DNA from: Rhodosorus marinus
Lineage: Eukaryota; Rhodophyta; Stylonematophyceae; Stylonematales; Stylonemataceae
NCBI GenBank assembly: GCA_029953675.1
Contig: JAMWBK010000008.1
Location: 1,521,001-1,585,000, forward strand
Direction: 5' to 3'
DNA length: 64,000 bases
The translations under genes and the position numbers were made by a program. Under the pieces are notes generated by a model. The model made no database searches. It had not been told where the DNA came from and saw only the letters and a list, made by a program, of their open reading frames with translations. Below, piece after piece: positions 43,860-54,426 of this stretch; the stretch's first letter is position 1; every line of letters begins with the position of its first letter.

Positions 43860-44895
43860 AGGTTCAGCAGCACACGACTGCGAACTTCGTCAAGTGATCA
43901 CCCCAGAGTGGTACGGAAGCTGTTAAGCGTGGCACGGCTTCCGGGCCGAGTTTTTCTTCTTTGGCTTCACCAGCGGGCAATTTGGCTGGGTCAATTCTAA
44001 CCAACCCAGCTCCTTGTGAGCTGTCCAAAAAAATGCGCCAAGCTTCCTAAAGTGGTTTCGATCCTCGGCAAAGGGGGTTGGTTCATGCAAGTCACCGCTC
44101 GTCGCATCCACGAAGCGTCCTCTAGCCAATTCACAGTCGCCATCTTGACTGCTGTGTTCGTCAACTAGCCCTCTGCGTAAGTCCAGCACTCCGTTACCTT
44201 TAAGAACAACACGTCCCAGACCCCTCCTCTCCCGACCTCAATGAGAATCGTGCCTCCATAACCCGCAGCGACTCTGCCACGGATCGAGAGCGACCCGTCA
44301 AAACGGCATCGTCATGTTGGGCAAAACTGAAGAACGAAACAAGGGTCTAAATTACTCGGGTGGATGTCTCTTGTTCGCCAAGACTTTAGCAAGCTAGTGA
44401 GGACAATCCTGGAGAATCGTGTTGGGACTCCGGAGAGAAAGTCGTGTTTGATCCATTCCATTTGAGAGAGTTGGTGCGAAGATGGTACCGGTGGTGTCGG
44501 AGAGGGTCTAGTTGTTGCCAGGTGGAGGTGTCTTCTTCCAGGGACTGAAGGAAGGCGGCTGTTTCTTGTTGCTTAAAAGACTTTAGAAGCTGGTGAAGAG
44601 CATCCGAAGGAATTGTCTTGGACTGGAGAGCATTTCTGTAGAGTTTACTCAGGAGACGTCGTACTAACCGGTGAAGAGTATTCGCATCTGAGAGTCTCAC
44701 CAGGTTATACGTCTTTTTCAATAGGTTTGGTGAGTGGAGGCGGGAAGGAGACGGTTGTGAGTCTATTGCTGTTGGAGGCGAAAGGTGTCTTCTTTAGAGA
44801 TGTCGAGGGTGGGATTTCAATGAGCTTTCGATGAGATGGAGGAAACAGTTGCTAGAAGCGATTAGGGGAAAATCAAAAAGAGGCATTTTATAGGG
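43860..44895 (-). CDS. Unrecognised multi-exon gene
   Basis: Minus-strand blocks with splice-like edges: a possible start MPLFDFPLIASSNCFLHLIE at 44895; a helical block near 44700-44540 (LHRLVRRLLSKLYRNALQ, LLKSFKQQETAAFLQSLEED); a block near 44310-44215 with GRVAAGYGGTILIEVGRGG ending at GTAACG; one from about 44170 with MATVNWLEDASWMRRA; and one from about 44045 with EAWRIFLDSSQGAGLVRIDP. A stop follows FAVVCC near 43882. Further coding-like sequence reaches 43544, so the end is uncertain. No family was recognised. If 44895 is the start, it diverges from the G3BP gene with only 80 bp between the ATGs, a likely shared promoter. Confidence 0.4.
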
Positions 44896-44975
44896 TTTCA
44901 GAACCTGTTTTTTCTTGTTTCAGGTTCCGAGGGACTTGAGGGTTGAGGGAACGGTGGGGAAAGGATTAGTAGCAG

Positions 44976-46648
44976 ATGGAGGACGGAGGTGATGGTCGTA
45001 GACAAGTGTATGATCATGACTTAATTGCTCGTCAATTCGCAAGAATTTATTATCGAGTTTTGAGCGGTCGTCCAGTGGACTTGCATCGGTTTTACAAGCA
45101 GCATAGCCTTAGCTCATTTGCGGATGGACCAGAGGAGCCGGCTATTGTTCTTGAAGGTGTGTTTGTACAAAAAACTCGTAGAAAAAAACGCTTCACATTG
45201 GGTTCCCTGGCGCGGCTTGGAAACAATAATCAGTCGCCCCACGAAAGCCTGACTCCCTCTGGGTGATCATTATTCCTCTGACAGGCGATCGGGAGATCCA
45301 AGACAACCCGCGCACGAACTTTCACGGCTATGCGGTGCAGGTAGTCTCCATCGACAGTCAATGGAGCGACGAAAGAGCGCTGGCGCTGCTTGTCCACGGC
45401 AAGATGCATCGTGGAGCCGATGACAGCGTTGGCCGTAGCTTTGTCCATAGCTTTGGTCTCAGTCCGCAGACACATGGGTAATCAATGTCGGGTTCTTCTG
45501 ATGCAACCCTCTCCAAAAGTGTCAACCTTTAGGTTTAGATCTCCCCTACCGTTTAAGCACTGAACTCGATGCGTTTCATATGGCAGCTGGTACGTCCGAA
45601 ATGACATGTTCCGGTTTCTCGAAAACGAAGAGGAAGTTGTCAACGAAGCGATGATGTTGGAGACCGTATCTCCGAGTCAGAGTATGGGAACGTTGGGGAC
45701 CCCTCGAGGAGATGAGAACCAGGATATGGAGTCCGACATCACTGTTGGAGCCGACGCGATTCCCTTGATGGCCGAGGCCAACCTCCGGGAAGATTCCAAC
45801 ATCCTCCAGGCTGCGCCTATCGACCACGCTGACCTGGAATCATCAGCGAATGAAGCGGCTCAGGCTGAACATGATCCAATGGTACAAACCCCAACAAGGA
45901 CAACAGAGTGCAAACCCTCCAACTAACCCGGACTTTGACCTCCACTCCCGACCCAACTGAGCAGGATGAATCTGTTAGCGATATCGTTCCTGTGAGCGGA
46001 TCTGGATCTGGGTCTGGATCTGGGTCTGGATCTGGAGAACCTCCTAGGTTGGCTTCCTCTAGCCAAAACGTACCTCCGCGAGCTCCCAATACAAATCAGA
46101 ATTCCGCAAAAGCATCCTACGCTTCGGTGGTGGCAAAGATACGACTGGATGCCATTGGGTCACAGCATTCGGACCAAGTTTCGACGACCTCCGGCGGCAT
46201 GCAGGAGTCTCAAAGGACGGATTCAGGAGATTTCTCCACAGGCGATGAGGGCGGAGGCGTACCTATCATCAACGTCCATGGGCTATATATCAATCAGCTT
46301 CCCAGCTCCCGTCAGACACCACTATCAACCCTGGCGTCCATCCTGCGACTCGAATTCGAGAGGTACGGTAGGGTGAAGAACCTGGACATGAGGATCTCAC
46401 GAGGCTACGCGTTCCTAGACTACGAATCCGAAAATTCCGTCAACGCCGCGATCGAAGCATGGCGCAATGGACCGCCTACTTTAACGGACAAGACCCTGAG
46501 GAATATCAGAGTGCAGGCCAGAAGGCCTCCTCCCACGTCAAGACATGGCAGCACAAGTCGCATCACAGATCATCGCTCGCAAACATCCTCTGTACAAGGT
46601 AATCTATCGCCGGAACCCCCTGCTCGAGGTTATCACCATCCAGCGTAG
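44976..46648 (+). CDS. G3BP-like NTF2 and RRM protein
   Basis: Four exons (44976-45156, 45285-45477, 45587-45881, 45965-46648) join in phase to 450 residues. The NTF2-like domain fills the first 140 residues (DLIARQFARIYYRVLSGRPV, GKMHRGADDSVGRSFVHSFG, WYVRNDMFRFLE), the arrangement of G3BP/Nxt-type stress-granule proteins. An acidic linker follows, then a Gly-Ser repeat, then a C-terminal RRM (IINVHGLYINQLPSS, LRLEFERYGRVKNLDMRISR, GYAFLDYESENSVNAAI). G3BP proteins bind mRNA and nucleate stress granules through the NTF2 dimer. The third intron (45882-45964) was chosen because it removes an in-frame stop and keeps phase 0. Confidence 0.88.
45998..46042 (+). repeat. 12-bp coding repeat (Gly-Ser)n
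   Basis: Tandem GGATCTGGGTCT units encode SGSGSGSG between the NTF2 and RRM domains of the G3BP-like protein. Confidence 0.9.
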
Positions 46649-47636
46649 ATCAGCGTCTGCCTTGCCTTCTGTGACCAGACCCGTGGCCGGCATCTTCCCC
46701 TAAGATAAGAGTTGAGTACTCCGTGCCAGCGGAGCAGCGAGTACTCAACCTTTGGGGCGTCTCCGACTTCATTTCATTCTGTGTAGAGGCGGAGCGATCT
46801 ATTGATGGCTCTGCGTCGTACAGGACGAGCTCTCGGTTTTTGAGATATCCAGCTGATGTGGTTCGTCTCGATGACGACATCGGGCCGCAATGGAATGGAT
46901 TTGGGCTTGTTGCGCTTACTATGTGCTGGTTCGGGGGAGTTGCTTATGGCAGTGGACTGATGGACCCTTTCTTGTACATCCAGGACGACGGAATGTGAGG
47001 TCAGCGAACGCAAAGGCTGGTGGTGGAAGTGGAGGGCCAGGAAGTAGTCGGAGCCGAGATCCATCGAGGAAGGGTCCGGGTCGAACAGTCAAGAGGCAGA
47101 ACGAAGGAGAATGAGACCCGGAAGACAGCAGCATTTTGGTCTTTCGCGTTTCTTTTTTTCGTTGCCTTTTGGAGCACGCGTGAGAGATTCCACTTGGATG
47201 GCTGGTTGTGAGGTGGTAGATCACATTTTTTTGCGGAACCGGAGAGCACATCGGGCGTTGGAGGCAGCTCGTGTGCTCGTCGTCCTCAAGTCAGAGTTGC
47301 ATGCACTCCCAGTTCCGATCGGGTGTACTACCAGCACGAACGATTGCTCTGGATTGAAGCGGACGAGAACACAGCATAGATAGCTGGTGAAGTTCTTTCC
47401 ATGTATTGCCTTGAGGGTTTGCCCTGTATGTACGAAGATAAAAGAAGAAAACCTTTCATCTACCATTGTGAGTAGGTTCACGGCAAGGACGGTCGGTGAA
47501 GGATTGCATTCGCGTTCAACGATCCAGTTGTTTCGTCTATGTAATCGAGATTGAAAGTGCATGACGTTCATTTGCTTTATATCATGAAGATAAGAACGGG
47601 ATCGTCCCCGTCGCCTTCCACCATTATCATCAGGTC
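46649..47636. other. Region without a supported gene
   Basis: ORFs occur on both strands, including a minus ORF at 47221-47661 with FIFVHTGQTLKAIHGKNFTS. None shows a known domain or clear splice context. Confidence 0.3.
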
Positions 47637-48118
47637 GTTCCGGACAGTCTGACATCAACACCTTTCACCGAGAAAAAGCTTTCTCTGTCACTAGCGGACA
47701 GGAAAAGCGCGTTTTTGACGTAGAGAGTGACGGCGTATCCCTTCATTCTCCAGTGACGCAAAACCTCCCCATCGACATTGGACTACCTACTTTTTAAGTA
47801 CAAAAAATCAAGGTGTGCGCGGAAGGGGTTTCTCGCGTCACGCGGATTGATGGCAAACGCCAAGAGAAGGGAAAATTGTTTCCAAAAAACAAAATGCTGA
47901 GGTGGGCGTTCAACGTCGGCGACCAAGACGTGAGACTTTGGTCGTTCGGAGTCTAACGTCACCTCAAAAAAAGGGACAGCAAAAAGGTCCTTCTTGCCCG
48001 CTCCTGAGTGGGAGGGGTATACAAGGGAGTCCGTTGACGCAAACGGCTGGGGTTGCTTGAAGACGAGGGAAGGATAGAAGCGATCATATTCTTCCTGTTC
48101 TAGATTCATCATCATCAT
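47637..48118 (-). pseudogene. Unrecognised gene with one in-frame stop
   Basis: From 48118 a coding-like frame reads MMMMNLEQEEYDRFYPSLVF, then HFVFWKQFSLLLAFAINPRD and RNPFRAHLDFLYLKSR. A TAG follows, and the same frame continues with equally coding-like text (NVDGEVLRHWRMKGYAVTLY, KNALFLSASDRESFFSVKG) to a second stop at 47637. No short intron with good sites removes the TAG while keeping frame. The part after the stop (NVDGE and following strand) is faintly like the end of diacylglycerol or ceramide kinases, but no catalytic motifs were found, so the family is not claimed. It could be a recent pseudogene, a misassembled exon pair or two genes. Confidence 0.35.
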
Positions 48119-48475
48119 GCGCTTCTTCACAGCGTATCACCCTAAGGAGCATAAAGGGAGACGCTCATGACGCGCGTCCAAACAACGAAGCAGCGATAGA
48201 GCATCAGGAAACCAGAGCGTCAAAGACAACTCCGAGTTGAGGCTGTCAAGATGGGCCGGGGGCTACGGAAGGCACGCAGAAGTCAACGAGCAGCTCGATA
48301 ATGAGCGCTACAAACCGATGAGACACCGCCGAAAGATTACGTGGATAAGCTCTCTTGGGGTTTGTGTTTTACTTGTTAACGGCGGAACAAGGTTAGTTCC
48401 TAGGGGAGATTGTCTGGGCCTTCGTAGGCCACCGGAGAATCCGAAGAAATTAGATTTTTCTTTACAAAGGTGGCT

Positions 48476-49472
48476 TCAAGCAATGAGTCTTTTCGGCCAG
48501 AGGTTGTAGCTCTGAATTAGTGAGGACAGGACGCCGCAAGCACCGACCAGCCCGGTAGAAAGAGGGGTTGTTCTTGATAGACTTATGGCAATAATGTCGT
48601 CGCACAGGAACCTAATGCACAAGGAATGGTCAAGTCAGCGTCCTCGAACTATTCGGAGCGAATTGAGTGCCGGCGGCGAGAAAGCAGGATTTGTTCGGAG
48701 TCTGAATCTAGCTCGTGAGAACGTTCTTGGCCAAATTTGCTTACCTAATTGTAGATAGCAAAAGTGCCTTCTTCTTGCGAAGCAGTCTTGTTCGATCTGC
48801 GTCTTGGGGCTTCTCCGTGTATACTCGATAGAGACGGAGGCAGGATGCGCTAAGGCTCGATGTCGCGCTGAGCACCCAGCATTTTGCTGCCCTGCTCATC
48901 TGTAGAGAGGGAGGGGAAAGCTCTTCATTAGGCACGGAAGCTTGACCGGTGACGTTTCAAACACAAGGAGCATGACCGCTACTGCATTGACCTTGGGACT
49001 GTGGTAAACCTACCATACGATTCCGGTCTCCCTTAACAAGGCCTGCCCGAATACAGAATGTAATGTTGTCCAGAATGAAGAAGCAGAAGATTCCTAGATC
49101 TGCAAGTGCGGCAAGAGCCTCGAGAAGCGGACCCTCGTCCTGGGTCATCTTGTGCTGCTTCGATATGATATTTACCCATTTTCCAAGCCTGAAAGCCTAC
49201 AGATACGCACACGAAATATAATCAGGTTCCACCTCACGAGGTCCGACGTAGAACAGATGAGGTTCTTAACTCACCTGCCGCGCAAGCGACAGCGCGGACT
49301 CGAGCTGTAGAAATCGCGCCACCACCCCTGCGTCCGTGTGCATCCGAGCGATCTTGCACGCATACTGAACAGTTCTCAACGCCTTGTCCCGCCCATCTGT
49401 CTCACTCAGGTGCGTCGTCCACGCCTTCGAGCTCATCAATGCGGACCACTTGGTCCCGTCACAGCTCGACAT
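48476..49472 (-). CDS. PEX11: Peroxisomal membrane protein PEX11
   Basis: PEX11 bends and elongates the peroxisomal membrane before division. Four exons (49472-49275, 49196-49014, 48899-48745, 48611-48476) join in phase to 223 residues. The N-terminal amphipathic region TDGRDKALRTVQYACKIARM and RFLQLESALSLARQAFRLGK are typical. Hydrophobic LLEALAALADLGIFCFFILD and FCIRAGLV follow. The C-terminal span LSTGLVGACGVLSSLIQ ends with a short lumenal or cytosolic tail NLWPKRLIA. Length is slightly below the usual 235-250. All splice sites are GT-AG. Confidence 0.9.
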
Positions 49473-51117
49473 TGAAGCCCGCCACCCCTATCCACTCAAC
49501 CCACCTCCTTCAATAACCAGCGCAAGCAAACCAACAAAATATATAAGCGCTTTTCCTTCCAAAAACTAAACCATCCACATTCTCTCCGTCTCAACACATA
49601 CAGCTGCTCCCTTCCATTCTCCCCCTCCCCGGAAACCCTATCTTCCATTCCCCCCCGCCAAATGCAAATGTCCCAAACTTTCACTTCCACCTCCCCAAAG
49701 TCCACCACCTACCATCAGCGTTTACTAAAACTAGCTTACAATATTCATAATTAAGAATTCTATGTTTCCATAAATTCACCAAAATATATCCTATTGTGAA
49801 ATAATTGGGCTAACTTGGTTTAGATAAAGATATGTTTAGATCATATTAGATATTTATTTGGTAATATACTATCTTAAATTTGAATGTGTTGGGGTCTTGT
49901 TTTGTTTTTGCTCGTCTCACGGATGTGATGGCTGGGTGCGAGTTCTGTATTTTGGCGGCTTGTCGGAGGTAATTTTGTGTAGTATCTTCCATAAGATACG
50001 ACTGATGAGCGTAACAGCAAAGGGGTGCTCGTTGGGTGGTCTGAGAGGCGGTCGAAGAACGGACGCTGAGTCCAACGATGTTTTGGACGGTCTGCTGGAA
50101 ATACGATCGCAAGCATCTCAAATGCACTACCCCCGCCCCGCCCCCCCCACCCCAACCACAACAGAGCATCCCGATGGCTGTCTTTCGTCTTTGTTTAGAG
50201 GATGCCTTAGCGTTGGCTTAGATAAGAGGACACAGAAGGCGCTGCCAGAGCTTAAAAACCTCCAGCGGTAAGACACCAGAGGCGCCAGGCTCAACGTTAC
50301 TTATTAAACTAGCCACGAGCTGCTGAAGTACTCGATAGAGAGCTAATAGAAGGCCCAAAACACCACCAAATCTCGCGACCCAACACTCCAAACACTGAGG
50401 CAGCAAAGCCGCAGCCAAGCCAGCCCCCGCCACTACACAGCCCGCGTGAGTTGTAGATCGTGACCATTATTCGAGGGCTAGCAACCCCGAGAGAGCCAGA
50501 ACTCCACTCGACACGAGGAACGAGCCTCAGGGATACGAACTCCGCCACAAGACTAACCAAGAAGAGATCAGAAGCGCGACCAAACGCTCAACTTGATCCC
50601 CAAAAGCACTCACACAACCAGAGGAATCAGCGCCGTCCAGCTCTGGTCTCTCGTCCATCGCACCGAACGCAACCTCTCCAAACCCGTGCCTCCCCCGATA
50701 ATACCCACAGCTCTCTTCAAATAACGTCCCCGCGCTTATCGCTCAGCCTACCTCGAACGTCTGAATACGATCATCCTCATCAGCTTCAGACACCCTTCAC
50801 CGCCCAACCACGAGCTCGCCTCCACGCCATAACAAATCTCGTTCCTAATCCGAACTCGCTCCGGCTGTGCTAAAATAGAATGTGGAGCTTAAGCTCCCAG
50901 GTCTTGCAATTACATACAGTGCCTCCCTCCGGCAGGGATCTGTTGGGAGGGAGTTCCCGGTGGAGGTACTATAGCAAGTCGAGATATTTCTGAGCATGGC
51001 TCATAGATTGAGCTTTGGTTGCTGAAGAAAGTGTTCAAGAGGGGCGTTGGGGACGAGGAGCGGTGAAGATCGAGGGGCTGAAACTGGGTTTGGAAACGGA
51101 GGGGTTTTGTGACGGAG
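49473..51117. other. Intergenic region between PEX11 and the PCS-like gene
   Basis: Pyrimidine-rich on plus just upstream of PEX11 (49480-49700), then AT-rich. Several overlapping ORFs on both strands (49850-50870) have no recognised domain and conflict with each other. A G-rich leader (50980-51117) precedes the next gene. Confidence 0.35.
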
Positions 51118-52111
51118 ATGAGGTGGTGTTTGATATCGTTGGTTGTGCTGGTTTTGGTGGGGTCGGGGTGCGGGAAGCCTGACCTTGTGCCATTGCTGAG
51201 CGATGAGGGGATGAAGCTTTTAGATGGGAGCGGTGGGTCCGGACGGGAGTATGTGGAGCTGTCTGCGAATCTTCAGACGCAGGTGAACCAAGCGTTTTGC
51301 GGTGTGGCGACGACCGCGACGTTGCTGAATATGTTGGAGGTCAGGAACAGGCCAGTCGACGAGTCTTATGAGCCGTACCAGTTCTTCACTCAAAAGGATA
51401 TCTTCGAGGTGGATTGTGTTCGCGCAGTCAACGCCCATGGAAATCCTTCCGGCATGGACTACGATTACGTACTGCACCATGGGCTCAGTCTCGAACAAGT
51501 CGCGGGTATGCTCGCCTGTTTTGCCAACGTGACTGTCTACAGACCTTCATCATTCAGTGTCCACGCTTTCCGTGAGACTGTCAAGGACTCCCTCCAAAAA
51601 GGCGCTGGCATTGCCGTCAATGTAGATCGGTACACCCTACAACAGGTCGGCGGTGGACACTTCAGTCCCATCGCAGCTTTCAATGAAAAACTTGACATGA
51701 TGCTCTTCATGGACGTGGCGAGGTAGACAAGCTGATCATTCAGTGATGACACCGAGCCAGTAAAAACTAACCACTCCAGATGATGATTGCGTCAGGTACA
51801 AATACTCTCCAGCATGGATCCCGGTAAAGAACCTCTACGATGCGATGAACACTGTTGACCCTAGTGAAGACGCTGAGCGCGGGTGGATCGTAGCTCAACG
51901 TCCTCCCAATGCCAAGCCGAAGAAGGTCGTAGGGCAGCTCGACTTGAGTGAGGGAGCAGCATCAGTGGGCGGTGAGTTCGATGCTGGGCAGCGACGGCCT
52001 GGGTTCGTACCGATTCTGGTTGGCCCGACAATCGCTGTCGTGCTGGTGGCCTCAGTAGCGGCGGCTATGCGAAAGCGGAGGCAGGTGTACAGGGAGATTG
52101 ACAACATCTGA
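51118..52111 (+). CDS. Phytochelatin-synthase-fold membrane protein
   Basis: Two exons (51118-51722, 51796-52111) give 306 residues. A signal peptide (MRWCLISLVVLVLVGSGCG) opens the protein, and a single transmembrane helix near the C-terminus (VPILVGPTIAVVLVASVAAA) with a basic tail (MRKRRQVYREI) closes it. Between them is a phytochelatin-synthase/papain-fold domain with the triad placed as in the family: Cys61 in NQAFCGVATTATLLNML, His181 in GGGHFSPIAAF and Asp199 in MLFMDVARYKY. The His-Asp spacing of 18 equals that of plant enzymes. Canonical phytochelatin synthases are soluble and cytosolic; this one would face the secretory lumen or outside, so glutathione-conjugate hydrolysis or peptide cleavage is more likely than phytochelatin synthesis. 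First ATG used. Confidence 0.85.
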
Positions 52112-52379
52112 CGACAGGGTATCAGTATCGGGGACGCCGACCCGCAGGGCATTTCGTGTTTCGAGGATGGACTGACGAATAGTAGCAATTCCTGGAGTCT
52201 TGAAACCCTCCAGACGTTTCCTATAAGTGATCAACAGGAGCGGTAAGCCCTCTGCGACGATCCGTTTCCAGTGGAGATATATCTACTTGTCGCAGAAGCT
52301 GGCGTTCTGGTTTTAGTCGTTCGCTCGAGAAATGTCATGAAGTTGATTCTGTTAGGCTTGTTTTGGTGTGCCTACAAAG

Positions 52380-52526
52380 GAAACGATCTGTAGAGAAAAT
52401 TCGAATGTTCGGATGGCCTCGTATCTATCTTTCTTGGAGCGCGTGCACGGGTCCAACTACTTAGAAACAATCTGTAAAGACAATTCTAATATCCGGATGG
52501 CCTCGTATCCTGCTTTCTTGGAGAGC
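52380..52526 (+). repeat. Two diverged copies of an about 60-bp unit
   Basis: Copies at about 52380-52440 and 52466-52526 share CGGATGGCCTCGTATC and CTTTCTTGGAG and differ by about ten substitutions. They lie just downstream of the aprataxin-like stop codon. On plus both are in one open frame (ETICRENSNVRMASYLSFLE and ETICKDNSNIRMASYPAFLE), but whether that is translated is unknown. Confidence 0.8.
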
Positions 52527-52555
52527 TCGGTCCTGAAGAGCGAAGGACTTTTCGT

Positions 52556-53383
52556 TCACCAGTTCCGTAGGGCTGAGTCAGATCGCTTCGCGATGGGGTT
52601 GTCCTCGATATATTCCCGAAGAGGGAGTACATTCGTTTTTTCAAACCGTTCCAAGAGGCGTGAGGGTACCCTTGCCAGCAGTGCTGGGCCTCGTGCACCT
52701 ACTCGAAGAAAGCTTCCAGTCCGTGGTCCGAGGTTGCAGTGATGCATGTGCTTGCGGATAATCGCAGTCTCCTTGACAGTATAAGAACAAAACGGGCAAC
52801 TAGGTATTTGGGCAAGGTAGTTCATTGCGAGCAGGGGATGGAGCTCCAGCTTGGAGCCGGACTGCAGCACCTCTATTGCCTCCTCCAGATCTAAAAGATA
52901 GCGAGTAGCGAATTTGTTAAAATCTCGTGTTGAGGCCGTCCTGCCGGACAAGTCCGTTGAGAAAAGGTGCACTTGCAACTGCTCAAAAAGTGACGCCATG
53001 TGGAACCCAACGCGAAAAGTAGTGGCCCCCGCACTTGGCTCTTCGCGAACGATGTTGGCCGAAATCTCCCTCGCGAGCTGTAGAATTTCATGGAGTAGCG
53101 GCAGGTCCTGAACGCCAAGCTCCTCGGGACCGGCGATATGACTCCGGGGAACTATCGAAACATGAAAACGGGAAGCCGGTCTCTGCTGATATAGTACAGC
53201 AAATCTCCGATCCTTGTGATAGTACACCTTCGGTGAAAAGCATCCTGGCGTCATCGCCGCATACGTCAACATATGCTCCGCAGGAACGAGATATTTGTGC
53301 AACCATCTGAACGACGCCCTACTCGGTTGCACATACCGCTGGAACGCTCCTGAGCAGTTGATTCGTACGGAGCCCAGCTTCAT
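52556..53383 (-). CDS. Aprataxin-like HIT and zinc-finger protein, HIT triad degenerate
   Basis: A single-exon, 275-residue protein. The HIT-like domain includes RFHVSIVPRSHIAGPEEL and a long helix, and the C-terminus has a zinc finger CPFCSYTVKETAIIRKHMHH then Cys (C196, C199, H212, C216; C2HC type). This order, and the linker between them, match aprataxin, the nuclear enzyme that removes 5'-AMP from abortive DNA ligation ends. There is no FHA domain, as in plant and fungal forms. The catalytic H-phi-H-phi-H motif reads QLQVH (residues 135-139), so the first and the nucleophilic middle histidine are glutamine. It may bind DNA without deadenylating, or have another role. It is transcribed away from the DnaJ gene. 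Confidence 0.8.
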   Translation of the reverse strand: MKLGSVRINCSGAFQRYVQPSRASFRWLHKYLVPAEHMLTYAAMTPGCFSPKVYYHKDRRFAVLYQQRPASRFHVSIVPRSHIAGPEELGVQDLPLLHEILQLAREISANIVREEPSAGATTFRVGFHMASLFEQLQVHLFSTDLSGRTASTRDFNKFATRYLLDLEEAIEVLQSGSKLELHPLLAMNYLAQIPSCPFCSYTVKETAIIRKHMHHCNLGPRTGSFLRVGARGPALLARVPSRLLERFEKTNVLPLREYIEDNPIAKRSDSALRNW

Positions 53384-54426
53384 CCTGATTCAAGGCTTTC
53401 ATAAACCTCATGAAAATAGGAGAGCTATCTCGTTCAATAGCAACAAGAGAAAAAAACAGCTCGAGTTGCAAACTTCAGGAGATAGATCCTCCTCCTGTTC
53501 TACCATGCTCGTCTCGGAGTCCACCCCCCCCACTTCATCGTCAACAGCTCACTTATATACACATGTTGTTGGTATTCTACGTCACATTACCTGACGTACG
53601 AAACCTATCGTGCGTATACGTCACCCAAAGATGACGTGAGACGCACGACCAGAAAATCGTCGATTTCAATACGAAACTCAAAATACTTCACATACATTTT
53701 GCGTCATACTTCCAGCTTACTCGACGGGAAAGACTCCCCTTCCCCTCAGCGTTCTCCGTCTTGATAAGTGACTCCATGAGAAAAGCCCCGCCCCCTCCCC
53801 CCACAAAAAAACACAAAAACAAGTGTAGTGATGTGTAACGCTCAACCAACTCAGATTTTGCGATTAAAAAAACAGAAATGGCGTCATCCATCTGGGCTGC
53901 TGATGTCGAAACTTAACCCCCCTCTCCCGTGCCATTAGCAATAGAAAAAGTATCGTCGAGTCCTACGTCATGGTAGTCCTGCGTCATGAGCGTCATGACG
54001 TAGAACTACGTTTTTGATTCACGTTGTTTTATTGGGAAAAAATTCAGGGGTATCGAAAACAAAGAATGGGAGCTGAACGTCAGCCCTTGACATGTGAATC
54101 CTTTTCGCCTTGACAATAGCACAGCTTTCAAATGCTGTTGAAGAAGGTGAAGAGGGTAGGAATCTACTGTGGATGAGGAGGGTTGTTCTCTCAATTCTCA
54201 GTCTCTATGAGCTCTTACCCTCTATTCCACAGCTTCCCGTCCTAGTAGAGGGACCCCAGAGCGAAAATTCCTTGAAAGCAGCACCGTTTTCAGGATTTGT
54301 TTTGGCTGACTGCTGTTAAAAGGTGGTCAAGTTCGCGGGAACCTGTAGGGGGGGAGGAGGTTTGATCCATTTGGTATAGTCTGTCGACGGCGTCAGGGAT
54401 CTACTATTAGAATATTTACAGTAACG
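53384..54426. promoter_or_regulatory. Divergent promoter region with clustered ACGTCA words
   Basis: Between the aprataxin-like (-) and DnaJ (+) genes, TACGTCAC or its complement occurs at 53578, 53592, 53617 and 53632. Related words occur at 53701, 53881 and 53964, plus a dense cluster at 53981-54003. ACGTCA is the classic core of bZIP (CREB/TGA) sites. No gene is seen within the region. Confidence 0.55.

Noticed and set aside
45817-46089. Minus ORF with DPDPDP repeats.
   Set aside because: It is the antisense of the Gly-Ser coding repeat in the G3BP-like gene.
46723-47064. ORFs on both strands after the G3BP-like gene.
   Set aside because: No domain, no splice context, and equal openness on both strands suggests chance.
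49846-50873. Several overlapping ORFs on both strands.
   Set aside because: They conflict with one another, none has a known domain, and no splice structure could be drawn.
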